A DNA stretch of 64,000 nucleotides from Ectopseudomonas chengduensis (lineage in GTDB: Bacteria > Pseudomonadota > Gammaproteobacteria > Pseudomonadales > Pseudomonadaceae): contig NZ_FMZQ01000004.1 of assembly GCF_900102635.1 (NCBI RefSeq), positions 186,001 to 250,000 of the forward strand, written 5' to 3'. The notes under the pieces were generated by a model. The model was given only the letters and a program-made list of their open reading frames with translations. It did not search any database and was not told the DNA's origin. The number at the start of each line of letters is the position of its first letter. Position 1 is the first letter of the stretch. A program made the translations under genes and the position numbers. Of this stretch, positions 51,537 through 60,400 are shown one piece after another.

Positions 51537-52439
51537 CTACGGACCGGGTTGCACCTGCACCAGCGCGCCGCCGGCTGCGCGACGCAGGCATTCGGTCAGC
51601 TCGCTGAGCAATTCGCCGCCATTGCGCCAATGGTGCCAGTACAACGGCACATCGATGAAACGCTCGGGCAGCAGATCCACCAGCCTGCCGCTGGCCAGTT
51701 CCTCGCGCACCTGCAGTTCCGGCACCAGGCCCCAGCCCAAACCGCCTTCAGCGAGACGCACGAAGCCTTCGGACGAGGGGCACAGGTGATAGGCAAAAGC
51801 ACCAGTGACACCGAAGCCCGCCAGGTAACGATGCTGCAACTGATCATCCGGGCCATAAACGATGGCCGGCGCACGCACCAGCGCGTCAGCGCTGACGCCA
51901 GCGGCAAAATGCCGGGCGATGAAGGCCGGGCTGGCCAGCGCGCGATAGCGCATCGCCCCCAGCGCCAGACTGCGCGCACCCGCCACCGGGCGCTCGGCAG
52001 CACACACGCAACCGGCCACCTCGCCCGCGCGCATGCGCTTGAGACCGACCTCCTGATCCTCCACCACCAACTCCATCAACACCTGCTGAGCGGCACAGAA
52101 TTCGGCGGTCGCCGCCGCCCACCAGGTCGCCAGGCTGTCGGCGTTGATGGCGATGCGCAGGCGCTCGGGCAAGGCCTGTTCATCCAGCCCCGGCACCTGG
52201 CCTTGCAGGTCGCGCTCGAGCAGGCGCACCTGCTGCACGTGGTTGAGCAGGCGCCGACCGATTTCGGTAGGCGCTGGCGGCGTCGCGCGCACCAGCACCG
52301 GCTGGCCGACCCGCGCTTCGAGCAACTTGATGCGTTGCGACACCGCCGACTGCGACAGCCCCAGCACCTGCGCCGCACGCTCGAAGCCGGCCTGCTCCAC
52401 CACCGCGGCCAGAGCGGCGAGAAGTTTGTAATCGAACAA
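51537..52439 (-). CDS. argP: LysR-family regulator, ArgP-like
   Basis: The 300-residue regulator has the winged HTH at the N-terminus (LLAALAAVVEQAGFERAAQVL, then SAVSQRIKLLEARVGQPVLVR) with the typical ArgP start MFDYKLLAAL. Its effector domain is of the type that senses lysine and arginine. ArgP activates export and other genes; the exporter gene (argO-like) lies downstream in the divergent operon, as in E. coli (known). The divergent region 52440-52533 should hold the binding sites. Confidence 0.9.
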   Translation of the reverse strand: MFDYKLLAALAAVVEQAGFERAAQVLGLSQSAVSQRIKLLEARVGQPVLVRATPPAPTEIGRRLLNHVQQVRLLERDLQGQVPGLDEQALPERLRIAINADSLATWWAAATAEFCAAQQVLMELVVEDQEVGLKRMRAGEVAGCVCAAERPVAGARSLALGAMRYRALASPAFIARHFAAGVSADALVRAPAIVYGPDDQLQHRYLAGFGVTGAFAYHLCPSSEGFVRLAEGGLGWGLVPELQVREELASGRLVDLLPERFIDVPLYWHHWRNGGELLSELTECLRRAAGGALVQVQPGP

Positions 52440-52533
52440 TCGATTTTCCTAATGAGTGATCAGCAATATTGGTTTCTCTTATACATCCACACACAGCAGA
52501 CTCGCCAGCATTCAACCCAATCAGGAGCCCGCC

Positions 52534-52947
52534 ATGTCTGGCGAAACCAACCTCGCACGCCTGCTGCAGAGCATGACGCCGCAGCTCAATCCCGGTCAGT
52601 ACGTGTTCTGCTGTGTCCCAGCCGAGCATGACTGCAGCACCCTGCAGCCGCTCGCCAGCATGCACGAGCCTGAAGGTCTGAGCCTGGTGCTGACGCGCGA
52701 AATCGCCGATGCCCATGGCCTGAGCTACGACTACGTCGCCGCCTGGATCACCCTTGAGGTGCATTCGTCGCTGGCGGCCGTGGGTCTTACTGCTTCCTTT
52801 TCCGCCGCCCTGGCGCAGGCCGGCATCAGTTGCAACGTGGTCGCCGGCTTTCATCACGACCATATCTTCGTGCCCAGCGAACGAGCCGAACGGGCGCTCT
52901 CCACCCTGCGCGCCCTGTCGGCGGCATCCCTGCCGGAGCCGGCATGA
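52534..52947 (+). CDS. ACT-domain protein coupled to exporter
   Basis: The 137-residue protein starts at ATG 52534 behind AGGAGCCC. It has the features of the ACT_3-type small ligand-binding proteins: a YVFCCVP strand near the N-terminus, the AWITLEVHSSLAAVGLTASFSAALAQAGISCNVVAGFHHDHIFVP stretch (shown here in part as motif text) and a C-terminal helix. ACT domains bind amino acids. Its stop overlaps the start of the LysE/ArgO gene, so it may sense the exported amino acid, or act with ArgP; this is inference from position. Confidence 0.85.
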   Translation: MSGETNLARLLQSMTPQLNPGQYVFCCVPAEHDCSTLQPLASMHEPEGLSLVLTREIADAHGLSYDYVAAWITLEVHSSLAAVGLTASFSAALAQAGISCNVVAGFHHDHIFVPSERAERALSTLRALSAASLPEPA

Positions 52948-53549
52948 TGTGGCAGAGCTACAGCAATGGCCTGCTGGTGGCCATCGGTCTGATCATGGCC
53001 ATCGGTGCGCAGAACGCCTTCGTCCTGGCGCAGAGCCTGCGCCGCGAACATCATTTGCCAGTGGCAGCCCTGTGCATCGTCTGCGATGCCCTGCTGGTGG
53101 CCGCTGGCGTGTTCGGCCTGGCCACCCTGCTGGCACAGAGTCCGACCTTGCTGGCCATCGCTCGCTGGGGCGGCGCCGCCTTCCTGATCTGGTACGGCAG
53201 CCAGGCGCTGCTGCGCGCTGCGCGCCCGCAATCGCTGCAGGCGGCCGGTAGCGAACCGCGCTCATTGCGCGCGGTGCTGCTCGCAGCGCTGGCGGTCACC
53301 CTGCTCAACCCGCACGTCTATCTGGATACCGTGCTGCTGATCGGCTCGCTCGGTGCCCAGCAACCTGAACCCGGCGCCTATGCCGCTGGCGCGGCCAGCG
53401 CGTCCTTTCTCTGGTTCAGCGCTCTGGCGCTCGGCGCGGCCTGGCTGGCGCCCTGGTTGGCAAAGCCGTTGACCTGGCGCCTGATCGATCTGGGCGTGGC
53501 GGCGATGATGTTCGCGGTGGCGGCGCAGTTGATTCTGGGTGCGTTGTAA
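52944..53549 (+). CDS. argO: LysE/ArgO-type amino acid exporter
   Basis: The 201-residue inner-membrane protein has about six hydrophobic segments and the LysE family signature GLIMAIGAQNAFVLAQSL near the N-terminus. A second family mark is the NPHVYLDTVLLIGSLGAQ segment. It exports lysine or arginine. The start ATG overlaps the preceding stop codon; a second ATG is one codon later. Together with the divergent ArgP gene this forms a standard basic amino-acid export module. Confidence 0.92.
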   Translation: MMWQSYSNGLLVAIGLIMAIGAQNAFVLAQSLRREHHLPVAALCIVCDALLVAAGVFGLATLLAQSPTLLAIARWGGAAFLIWYGSQALLRAARPQSLQAAGSEPRSLRAVLLAALAVTLLNPHVYLDTVLLIGSLGAQQPEPGAYAAGAASASFLWFSALALGAAWLAPWLAKPLTWRLIDLGVAAMMFAVAAQLILGAL

Positions 53550-53590
53550 GGTTTGCAGTCGCGCATAATGCGTCTGGCCTATTACGGGCG

Positions 53591-53707
53591 CCTCTAGCAA
53601 CGTAAGCGAGGCAGCCAGCGCAAGGCAAAAACAGGCGAAAAAGCGCAGTTTACGAGTTGTAAATGAGCATTTTGAGCCTGTTTTTAACGCCGCGATGGCA
53701 ACGCAGG
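53591..53707 (+). repeat. Structured intergenic repeat, copy A
   Basis: A 10-bp outer stem (AAAAACAGGC at 53627-53636 with GCCTGTTTTT at 53676-53685) encloses a 5-bp inner stem (TTTAC-GAGTT-GTAAA at 53649-53663) and TGAGCATTTTGAGCCTG. Copy B at 28258-28366 keeps both stems while changing four pairs. It lies between argO and a LysR gene on the same strand. The function is unknown; a small RNA, transposition-type element or mRNA stabiliser is possible. Confidence 0.85.
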
Positions 53708-53742
53708 TAGTTGTTAGAGATGCCCTTACGCCAGGAGCAACA

Positions 53743-54699
53743 ATGGATACCCTGCATGCGATGCGCGTGTTCGTTCAAGTGGTCGAGCGCGGCAGCTTCA
53801 CCGCTGCGGCCCAGGCGCTGGATCTGTCCACCGCGCAGGTATCGCGACTGATCACCGAGCTGGAGCAACATCTCGAGGCACGCCTGCTGCAGCGCACCAC
53901 GCGGCGCCTGGCGCTGACCGAAACCGGCGAGCGCTATCTGGAGCGCTGCCGGCAGATTCTTGGCCAGATCGACGAAGCCGACGCCGAAGCGCGCGGCGCC
54001 CACCACACCCCCAGCGGTCGCTTGCGCGTGCACACCATGACCGGCCTCGGCCTGCAGCACCTGACGCCATTGATCGCCCGCTACGCCGAGCGTTATCCAC
54101 AGGTGGTGGTAGAGCTCACCCTGGCGCAACGCACCCCTGATCTGCTCGAAGACGGCCACGACGTGACCGTCGCCTTCGCCCGCGACCTGCCGGACTCGCA
54201 ACTGGTGGCGCAACGCCTGGGTCCGGTCTACAGCGTACTCTGCGCCGCCCCCAGCTACCTGGCCCAGCATGGCATCCCGCAGCAGCCGAGCGATCTGCAG
54301 CAGCACCGCTACCTGCGCCTGACCGACCCGCTGTACCGTGGCCAATGGGATTTCGGCGACGAGCAACTGGAGGCGCTGCCGGCCGAGTGCTTTCAGGTCA
54401 ACGTCGCTGAAGCCCTGGTCAAGGCGGCCCAGGCCGGCATGGGTTTCTGTCTGCTGCCTTCGTTCGTCGCCAGCCAGCCGCTGCGTGAAGGACGCCTGCT
54501 GCGCATCCTGCCGCAGCACCGGCTGCGCGCCCTGAACATCTATGCGATGTATCCGTCACGACGCTTTCTCGATGCCAAGACCCGCACCTGGGTGGAGTTT
54601 CTCAAGGCCGAACTGCCGCCGCTGCTGCGCGCTGACGAAGCGGTACTGGACGACGCGCAATACTGGGCGACGCCTGCAGGATTGTTGCGCTATAGGTAA
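53743..54699 (+). CDS. LysR-family transcriptional regulator
   Basis: The 318-residue regulator has the CrgA/AaeR-type winged HTH (TLHAMRVFVQVVERGSFTAAAQAL, STAQVSRLITELEQHLEARLLQRTTR) and a LysR effector domain. Start ATG 53743 has CAGGAG upstream. No divergent or adjacent target is obvious, since the genes on both sides are read in the same direction. It follows the structured repeat. Confidence 0.88.
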   Translation: MDTLHAMRVFVQVVERGSFTAAAQALDLSTAQVSRLITELEQHLEARLLQRTTRRLALTETGERYLERCRQILGQIDEADAEARGAHHTPSGRLRVHTMTGLGLQHLTPLIARYAERYPQVVVELTLAQRTPDLLEDGHDVTVAFARDLPDSQLVAQRLGPVYSVLCAAPSYLAQHGIPQQPSDLQQHRYLRLTDPLYRGQWDFGDEQLEALPAECFQVNVAEALVKAAQAGMGFCLLPSFVASQPLREGRLLRILPQHRLRALNIYAMYPSRRFLDAKTRTWVEFLKAELPPLLRADEAVLDDAQYWATPAGLLRYR

Positions 54700-54789
54700 T
54701 GGTCATTCACCCGGAACGCGCTTTTTCGCACCTCGATGCCTCACTAGGATGACTTCGAACCCACGAAGAATCCCAAGAGGATCGCCCCA

Positions 54790-54972
54790 ATGAAGAACCT
54801 TCTCACTGCCACTGTCCTGTCCCTTTCCACTCTGCTGGCCACTCAGGCCTGCTTCGCCGAAGAGTCGGCGGCCTTCGTCGCTCATCAACAGGCCCACCAG
54901 CAACAGCCGCACGCCACAGCCACCCAGCAGGCGCAAACCGCGAGCACACAGAACAGCGATCAGCACGGTTGA
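54790..54972 (+). CDS. Small exported Gln/His/Ala-rich protein
   Basis: The 60-residue protein has a signal peptide of about 23 residues (cleavage near CFAEES) and a mature part dominated by Gln, His, Ala and Thr (HQQAHQQQPHATATQQAQ). It starts at ATG 54790 behind AAGAGGATC. It could bind metal through its His residues. A rho-independent terminator follows, and a DUF2790 gene comes next. No family can be named. Confidence 0.7.
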   Translation: MKNLLTATVLSLSTLLATQACFAEESAAFVAHQQAHQQQPHATATQQAQTASTQNSDQHG

Positions 54973-55018
54973 ACCAGAGCTTACCTGGCGCCGGCCGCGC
55001 TCCTGACCGGCGTCCCTC

Positions 55019-55041
55019 GGGCCGCTGAAACGGCCCTTTTT
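55019..55041 (+). terminator. Rho-independent terminator after small exported protein
   Basis: GGGCCG and CGGCCC form a 6-bp stem with a CTGAAA loop followed by five T. It lies 47 bases past the stop and 18 bases before the DUF2790 gene. Confidence 0.75.
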
Positions 55042-55058
55042 CCTGCATCGAGGCCACC

Positions 55059-55286
55059 ATGAAACGTATCGTCTGCCTGCTCGCTTTCGGCTGCGCCGCC
55101 ACCCTGGCACATGCCGAAACGCCCGAGCACTACCACTACGGCATGCACCTGGACATTGCCAAGGTCATCAGCCAGACCCTGCCGCAAGGCTGCGAAGCGG
55201 GTGAAGCCCGCATGGTCTACCTGGATTCCAAAGGTGAACAGCACACGCTGATCTACCAACGTACCGGCGAAGACTGCCGCTACTGA
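55059..55286 (+). CDS. DUF2790 domain small exported protein
   Basis: The 75-residue protein has a signal peptide of about 19 residues (cleavage near AHAETP) and the short DUF2790 core: a HYHYGMHLDIAKVIS stretch, CEAGEARMVYLDSKGE, and a C-terminal TGEDCRY with the second Cys, so one disulphide is likely. The family is largely limited to Pseudomonas, where members react to copper and other stresses. It starts at ATG 55059. Confidence 0.88.
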   Translation: MKRIVCLLAFGCAATLAHAETPEHYHYGMHLDIAKVISQTLPQGCEAGEARMVYLDSKGEQHTLIYQRTGEDCRY

Positions 55287-55313
55287 GCACCGCAAAGGCC
55301 ACACATCCTGGCT

Positions 55314-55883
55314 CTACCTGGACCGCACGAACTCGGCGCTGAAGCGTCCACCGTCTGGCCGCGTGAAGGTCTCGTACATCCGATCCCCCTCGACCCTCAG
55401 CTGCAACTCCTTCGTCGTCCTGACGCCACCGACCCAGTTGGGAAAGGTGGCGCCCTCGACCCGGTTACCGGCAAAACGCCCCTGCTCGTCGACGCTGTAG
55501 GTGCCAAAGAAGCCGATGCTCGACGCCATGGCACGGCGATTTTCTTCGTCACTACCCCCGCCGCGCGCATCGGATGCAAAACGCGGTGTATCGCCGTTGG
55601 TCAGCACTTCGACGAAATGCATGTCAGGCGTGAATACCAGCATGCCTTGCGGGTTGTCACCGTACGGACGCTCGATCCTGCCATCTGCTTCCAGGGTGGC
55701 GGAAACCATACGCCAGGTGCCTGCCACCTGGTTGATCGCACGCGCGTCGGATTCGCTCCCGCTGGCCGTGGCGCTCAGGGCCAGTGCCAGCAAACCGGCC
55801 ATCAGTGTTGGCCGCGAAAAGGACCAGCCCCTGTCAGCCAGATCAATCCACAGGGAGGCTCGGGTGCTCTGCTCGATCTTCAT
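55314..55883 (-). CDS. Lipocalin-like domain exported protein
   Basis: The 189-residue protein starts at ATG 55883 behind AAGGAGAT. An internal hydrophobic segment (about residues 25-42, LMAGLLALALSATASG) acts as signal or anchor after a long N-region. The mature part shows NQVAGTWRMVSATLEADGR, the typical lipocalin-like family opening, and GMLVFTPDMHFVEVL. The barrel may bind a hydrophobic ligand. It is divergent from the LysR gene at 55980. Confidence 0.82.
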   Translation of the reverse strand: MKIEQSTRASLWIDLADRGWSFSRPTLMAGLLALALSATASGSESDARAINQVAGTWRMVSATLEADGRIERPYGDNPQGMLVFTPDMHFVEVLTNGDTPRFASDARGGGSDEENRRAMASSIGFFGTYSVDEQGRFAGNRVEGATFPNWVGGVRTTKELQLRVEGDRMYETFTRPDGGRFSAEFVRSR

Positions 55884-55979
55884 CGGTAATCTCCTTAAAG
55901 GGTGAAACCGATGGTATGAGCCGGGTCGAGCTATGATAAGCCCCACCAATACGAACGCCCTCGTGAAGAAAACTCACCA

Positions 55980-56870
55980 ATGAGCAACGCCAGCCTCCCC
56001 GATCTCAAGGCCTTCATTCAGGTCGCTCAGCAGCGCAGCTTCCAGAAGGCCGCCGATTCCCTCGGGGTATCGCGCTCCTCTCTCAGTCATGCAATCAAGG
56101 GGCTCGAACAGCGCCTGGGGGTTCGCCTGCTGCACCGCACCACCCGCAGCGTGGCCGTGACGGAGGCCGGGGAACAGTTGCTGCAGCGCCTGACGCCTCT
56201 GCTTCAGGAGCTGGACGACGCACTGGATGCGGTCAGCCATGGGCCCGAGGAACTCGCCGGGACCCTGCGCATCAATGCCAGCAAGGGCGGCGCGCGCTGG
56301 TTGCTCGAGCAGGTGATACCGATTTTCCTGCAACGCCATCCCCACGTGGAGCTCGACCTGGTCAGCGAGGGCAGGCTGGTGGATATCGTCGCCGAGGGTT
56401 TCGACGCCGGCGTGCGCCTGGCCGAGTCGGTCCCCAAGGACATGGTGGCGGTACCCTTCGGCGGTGACGTACGCTTCGTCACCGTCGCCTCACCGGCGTA
56501 TATCGCCACCTTCGGGCGTCCTGACACACCTGACGAGCTACGATGCCATCGCTGCATCCGCCAACGCATGCCCAGCGGCAAGCGTTATCGCTGGGAGTTC
56601 GAACGGGGCACGCAGCACCTGGCGCTCGATGTACCGGGCACATTGAGCCTGGATGACAACGACTTGCTGGTCGAGGCTGCCTGTCGCGGGCTGGGTATCG
56701 CCTACGTTCCACAGGCTTTTGCTCGCAAGGCACTGGAGGCAGGCAAGCTGATCTTGCTGCTGGAGGACTGGACGCCGCCTTTCCCGGGCCTGTGTCTCTA
56801 CTACTCCAGCTATCGCCACGTTCCGGCGCCGCTGCAGGCCTTCATTGCCATCCTCCGCGAACGGGCCTAG
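55980..56870 (+). CDS. LysR-family transcriptional regulator
   Basis: The 296-residue protein has the LysR HTH (DLKAFIQVAQQRSFQKAADSLGVS, SSLSHAIKGLEQRLGVRLLHRTTR) and an effector domain. It is divergent from the lipocalin-like gene, 96 bases away, and may control it. Its TAG stop at 56868-56870 is part of the left arm of a 98-bp inverted-repeat element, so the C-terminus may have been altered by that element. Confidence 0.9.
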   Translation: MSNASLPDLKAFIQVAQQRSFQKAADSLGVSRSSLSHAIKGLEQRLGVRLLHRTTRSVAVTEAGEQLLQRLTPLLQELDDALDAVSHGPEELAGTLRINASKGGARWLLEQVIPIFLQRHPHVELDLVSEGRLVDIVAEGFDAGVRLAESVPKDMVAVPFGGDVRFVTVASPAYIATFGRPDTPDELRCHRCIRQRMPSGKRYRWEFERGTQHLALDVPGTLSLDDNDLLVEAACRGLGIAYVPQAFARKALEAGKLILLLEDWTPPFPGLCLYYSSYRHVPAPLQAFIAILRERA

Positions 56871-56965
56871 CAGGCTGTTGAAAAATCACCTCGGCCTTGG
56901 CCTCACGCGTCGCCCTAGCGCCTGCATGCAGGCAGTCGCCGCCTGCGTTCTTCAACTGCCTGCTA
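56868..56965. repeat. 98-bp inverted-repeat (MITE-like) element
   Basis: The 18-bp left arm TAGCAGGCTGTTGAAAAA pairs with the right arm at 56948-56965 at 16 of 18 positions. The interior has a second palindrome (CCTGCATGCAGG). Ends of the type GCAGGCTGTTGAAAAA are seen at insertion sequences, so it may be a miniature element. It abuts the LysR coding end. Confidence 0.7.
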
Positions 56966-57433
56966 CAGCAGCTGGCTCCCGACGACCGGGAGCCACGTTG
57001 CTCCGATGACGCGGTCTATGCTGAACAGGTACTACCCAGTCGCGATGCGCTCGAAGCGCAGCTCAGCACCGTTGTGAGCCCAGGCACAGGGGTAGCACCA
57101 CGGTTGCACCATGATGACGCAGCGCCTCGGCAGACTGGATTGGGCGAATCCTTCGCTCTTGCCCGAATCGAAGCTGCGGAGTGTGGTTGATACTCTGCAA
57201 CTCAAGGAGCACAGGGGCTACAGCGTCAACCTTGAGGGTGAAATGAACGTCCGTCGGGATGCCACCCAAATTGGTTGCACCTAGTTGCACCAGATGCCAA
57301 AGCAGGTTTAATCTCCCGCAGCTTTTTTGTTGCCCGCCATCCATGGCGGCAGCCCCTAGGGCCGTCGCAAGCGACGCCAGAAACTGCTCCAGGCAGCTTC
57401 ACCCTGTACAACCGACAAAAATAGGACACCCCT
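56966..57433. promoter_or_regulatory. putA upstream region with GTTGCA operator-like sites
   Basis: No gene is seen. GTTGCA, the core bound by the E. coli PutA repressor (known), occurs at 57103-57108, 57274-57279 and 57284-57289. The last two are ten bases apart, one helix turn, and about 150 bases before putA. The PutA encoded downstream retains an N-terminal DNA-binding domain, so autorepression is likely. Confidence 0.6.
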
Positions 57434-60400
57434 ATGGCCACCACCACGCTTGGCGTAAAACTCGACGATGCTACCCGCGAGCGCCTGAAAAAGGCCGCTG
57501 CGCAGATCGACCGTACGCCGCACTGGATGATCAAGCAGGCGATCTTCAATTATCTGGAGCAAGTCGAGAGTGGCCTGACGCCCGCCGAGCATGCCGGCCT
57601 GGCTGCTGCCGCCGGTGAAGAAGCGCTGGAGTCGCTGACCGAGCAGGGCCTGCAGGTGTTCCTCGATTTCGCCGAAAGCATCCTCCCGCAGTCGGTGCTG
57701 CGCGCCGCCATCACCAGCGCCTATCGCCGCCCGGAAACCGAAGTGGTGCCGATGCTGCTGGAGCAGGCGCGCCTGAACAAGGAACAGGCCGAGGCCTCGC
57801 AGAAGCTGGCCCTGGGTATTGCCGAAAAGCTGCGCAACCAGAAGAACGCCAGCGGCCGTCAGGGCCTGGTGCAGGGCCTGCTGCAGGAGTTCTCGCTGTC
57901 GTCGCAGGAAGGCGTGGCGCTGATGTGCCTGGCTGAAGCCCTGCTGCGCATTCCCGACAAGGCCACTCGCGATGCACTGATCCGCGACAAGATTGCCAAC
58001 GGCAACTGGAGCCAGCACCTCGGCCAGAGCCCGTCGATGTTCGTCAACGCGGCGAGCTGGGGCCTGCTGATCACCGGCAAGCTGGTGTCGACCCACACCG
58101 AGGCCGGCATGACCTCGGCGCTCAACCGCCTGATCGGCAAGAGCGGCGAGCCGGTGATCCGCAAGGGTGTGGACATGGCCATGCGCCTGATGGGCGAACA
58201 GTTCGTCACCGGCGAAACCATCGCCGAGGCCCTGGCCAACGCCGCCACCCTGGAAGCCAAGGGCTTCCGCTACTCCTACGACATGCTCGGTGAAGCCGCG
58301 CTGACCGAGGAAGACGCCAAGCGCTACCTGGCCTCCTACGAGCAGGCGATTCATGCCATCGGCAAGGCCTCGCACGGTCGCGGCATCTACGAAGGCCCGG
58401 GCATCTCGATCAAGCTCTCCGCCCTGCACCCGCGCTACAGCCGCGCCCAGTACGAGCGCGTGATGGACGAGCTGTACCCGACCCTGCTGGGCCTGACCCA
58501 GCTGGCCAAGCAGTACGACATCGGCCTCAACATCGACGCCGAGGAAGCCGACCGCCTGGAGCTGTCGCTGGATCTGCTCGAGCGCCTGTGCTTCGAGCCC
58601 TCCCTGGCCGGCTGGAACGGCATCGGTTTCGTCATCCAGGCCTACCAGAAGCGCTGCCCCTATGTGATCGACTACGTCATCGACCTGGCCAAGCGCAGCC
58701 GTCATCGCCTGATGATCCGTCTGGTCAAGGGCGCCTACTGGGACAGCGAGATCAAGCTGGCCCAGGTCAATGGTCTGGAAGGCTACCCGGTGTACACCCG
58801 CAAGCCGTACACCGACGTGTCCTACCTGGCCTGCGCACGCAAGCTGCTGGCCGCGCCGGAAGCCATCTACCCGCAGTTCGCCACCCACAACGCCCACTCG
58901 CTGTCGGCCATCTACCAGCTGGCCGGGCAGAACTACTACCCGGGCCAGTACGAGTTCCAGTGCCTGCATGGCATGGGCGAGCCGTTGTACGAGCAGGTGG
59001 TGGGCAAGATCGCCGACGGCAAGCTGAACCGCCCGTGCCGCATCTACGCACCGGTGGGCAGCCATGAAACCCTGCTGGCCTACCTGGTACGCCGTCTGCT
59101 GGAAAACGGCGCCAACACCAGCTTCGTCAACCGCATCGCCGACCACAGCATCTCGCTGAAAGACCTGGTCCTCGACCCGGTGCTGCAGGTCGAGCAGATG
59201 GCCGCGCAGGAAGGTGCCATCGGCCTGCCGCATCCGCGTATCGCCCTGCCGCGTGACCTGTACGGCAAGGAGCGGGTCAACTCCGCTGGCCTCGACCTGG
59301 CCAACGAACACCGCCTCGGCTCGCTGTCCTCGGCGCTGCTGTCGTCCACCAATCTCAGCTACGTCGCCGAACCGATGCTCGGCTGCGATGCACCTAACCC
59401 GGGCGAGCCGGAGCCAGTGCGCAACCCGGCCGATCACCGTGACCTGGTCGGCCACGTGCGCGAAGCCAGCGTCAAGGATGTCGACAGCGCCATCCTCTGC
59501 GCCCTGGCCAGCGGGCAGATCTGGCAGTCGACCCTGTCGGCCGAACGTGCCGCCGTGCTGGAACGCGCCGCCGACCTGATGGAAGCCGAACTGCAACAGC
59601 TGATGGGCCTGCTGGTGCGCGAGTCCGGCAAGACCTTCGCCAACGCCATCGCCGAGGTGCGTGAGGCGGTGGACTTCCTGCGTTACTACGCGATCCAGGC
59701 CCGCAGCTTCGGCAACGACAGCCACCGCCCGCTGGGCCCGGTGGTGTGCATCAGCCCGTGGAACTTTCCCCTGGCGATCTTCAGTGGCCAGGTGGCCGCC
59801 GCGCTCGCCGCCGGCAACACCGTGCTGGCCAAGCCGGCCGAACAGACGCCGCTGATCGCCGCCCAGGCCGTGCGTATTCTGCTCGAGGCCGGCGTACCGG
59901 CCGGCGCCGTGCAGTTGCTGCCGGGCCGTGGCGAAACCGTCGGTGCGCGCCTGGTCGGTGACGAGCGCGTGCGCGGGGTGATGTTCACCGGCTCTACCGA
60001 AGTGGCCGGCATCCTCCAGCGCAATATCGCCGGGCGCCTGGATGCCCAGGGCCGCACCATCCCGCTGATCGCCGAAACCGGCGGCCTCAACGCCATGATC
60101 GTCGACTCCTCGGCGCTGACCGAGCAGGTGGTGATGGACGTGGTCGCCTCCGCCTTCGACAGCGCCGGCCAGCGCTGCTCGGCCCTGCGCGTGCTGTGCG
60201 TGCAGGACGACGTCGCCGACCGCGTGCTGACCATGCTCAAGGGCGCCATGGCCGAGTACACACTCGGCAACCCCGAGCGCCTGAACACCGACATCGGCCC
60301 GGTGATCGACGCCGAAGCCAAGGCCGGCATCGACACGCACATCGCCAAGCTGCGCGAGAAAGGCCGCAAGGTCACCCAACTGGCGCGCGTCAACGCTGAC

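Noticed and set aside
56966..57433. Small open frames upstream of putA
   Set aside because: Short frames without ribosome binding site or conserved features; the stretch is better explained as a regulatory region.
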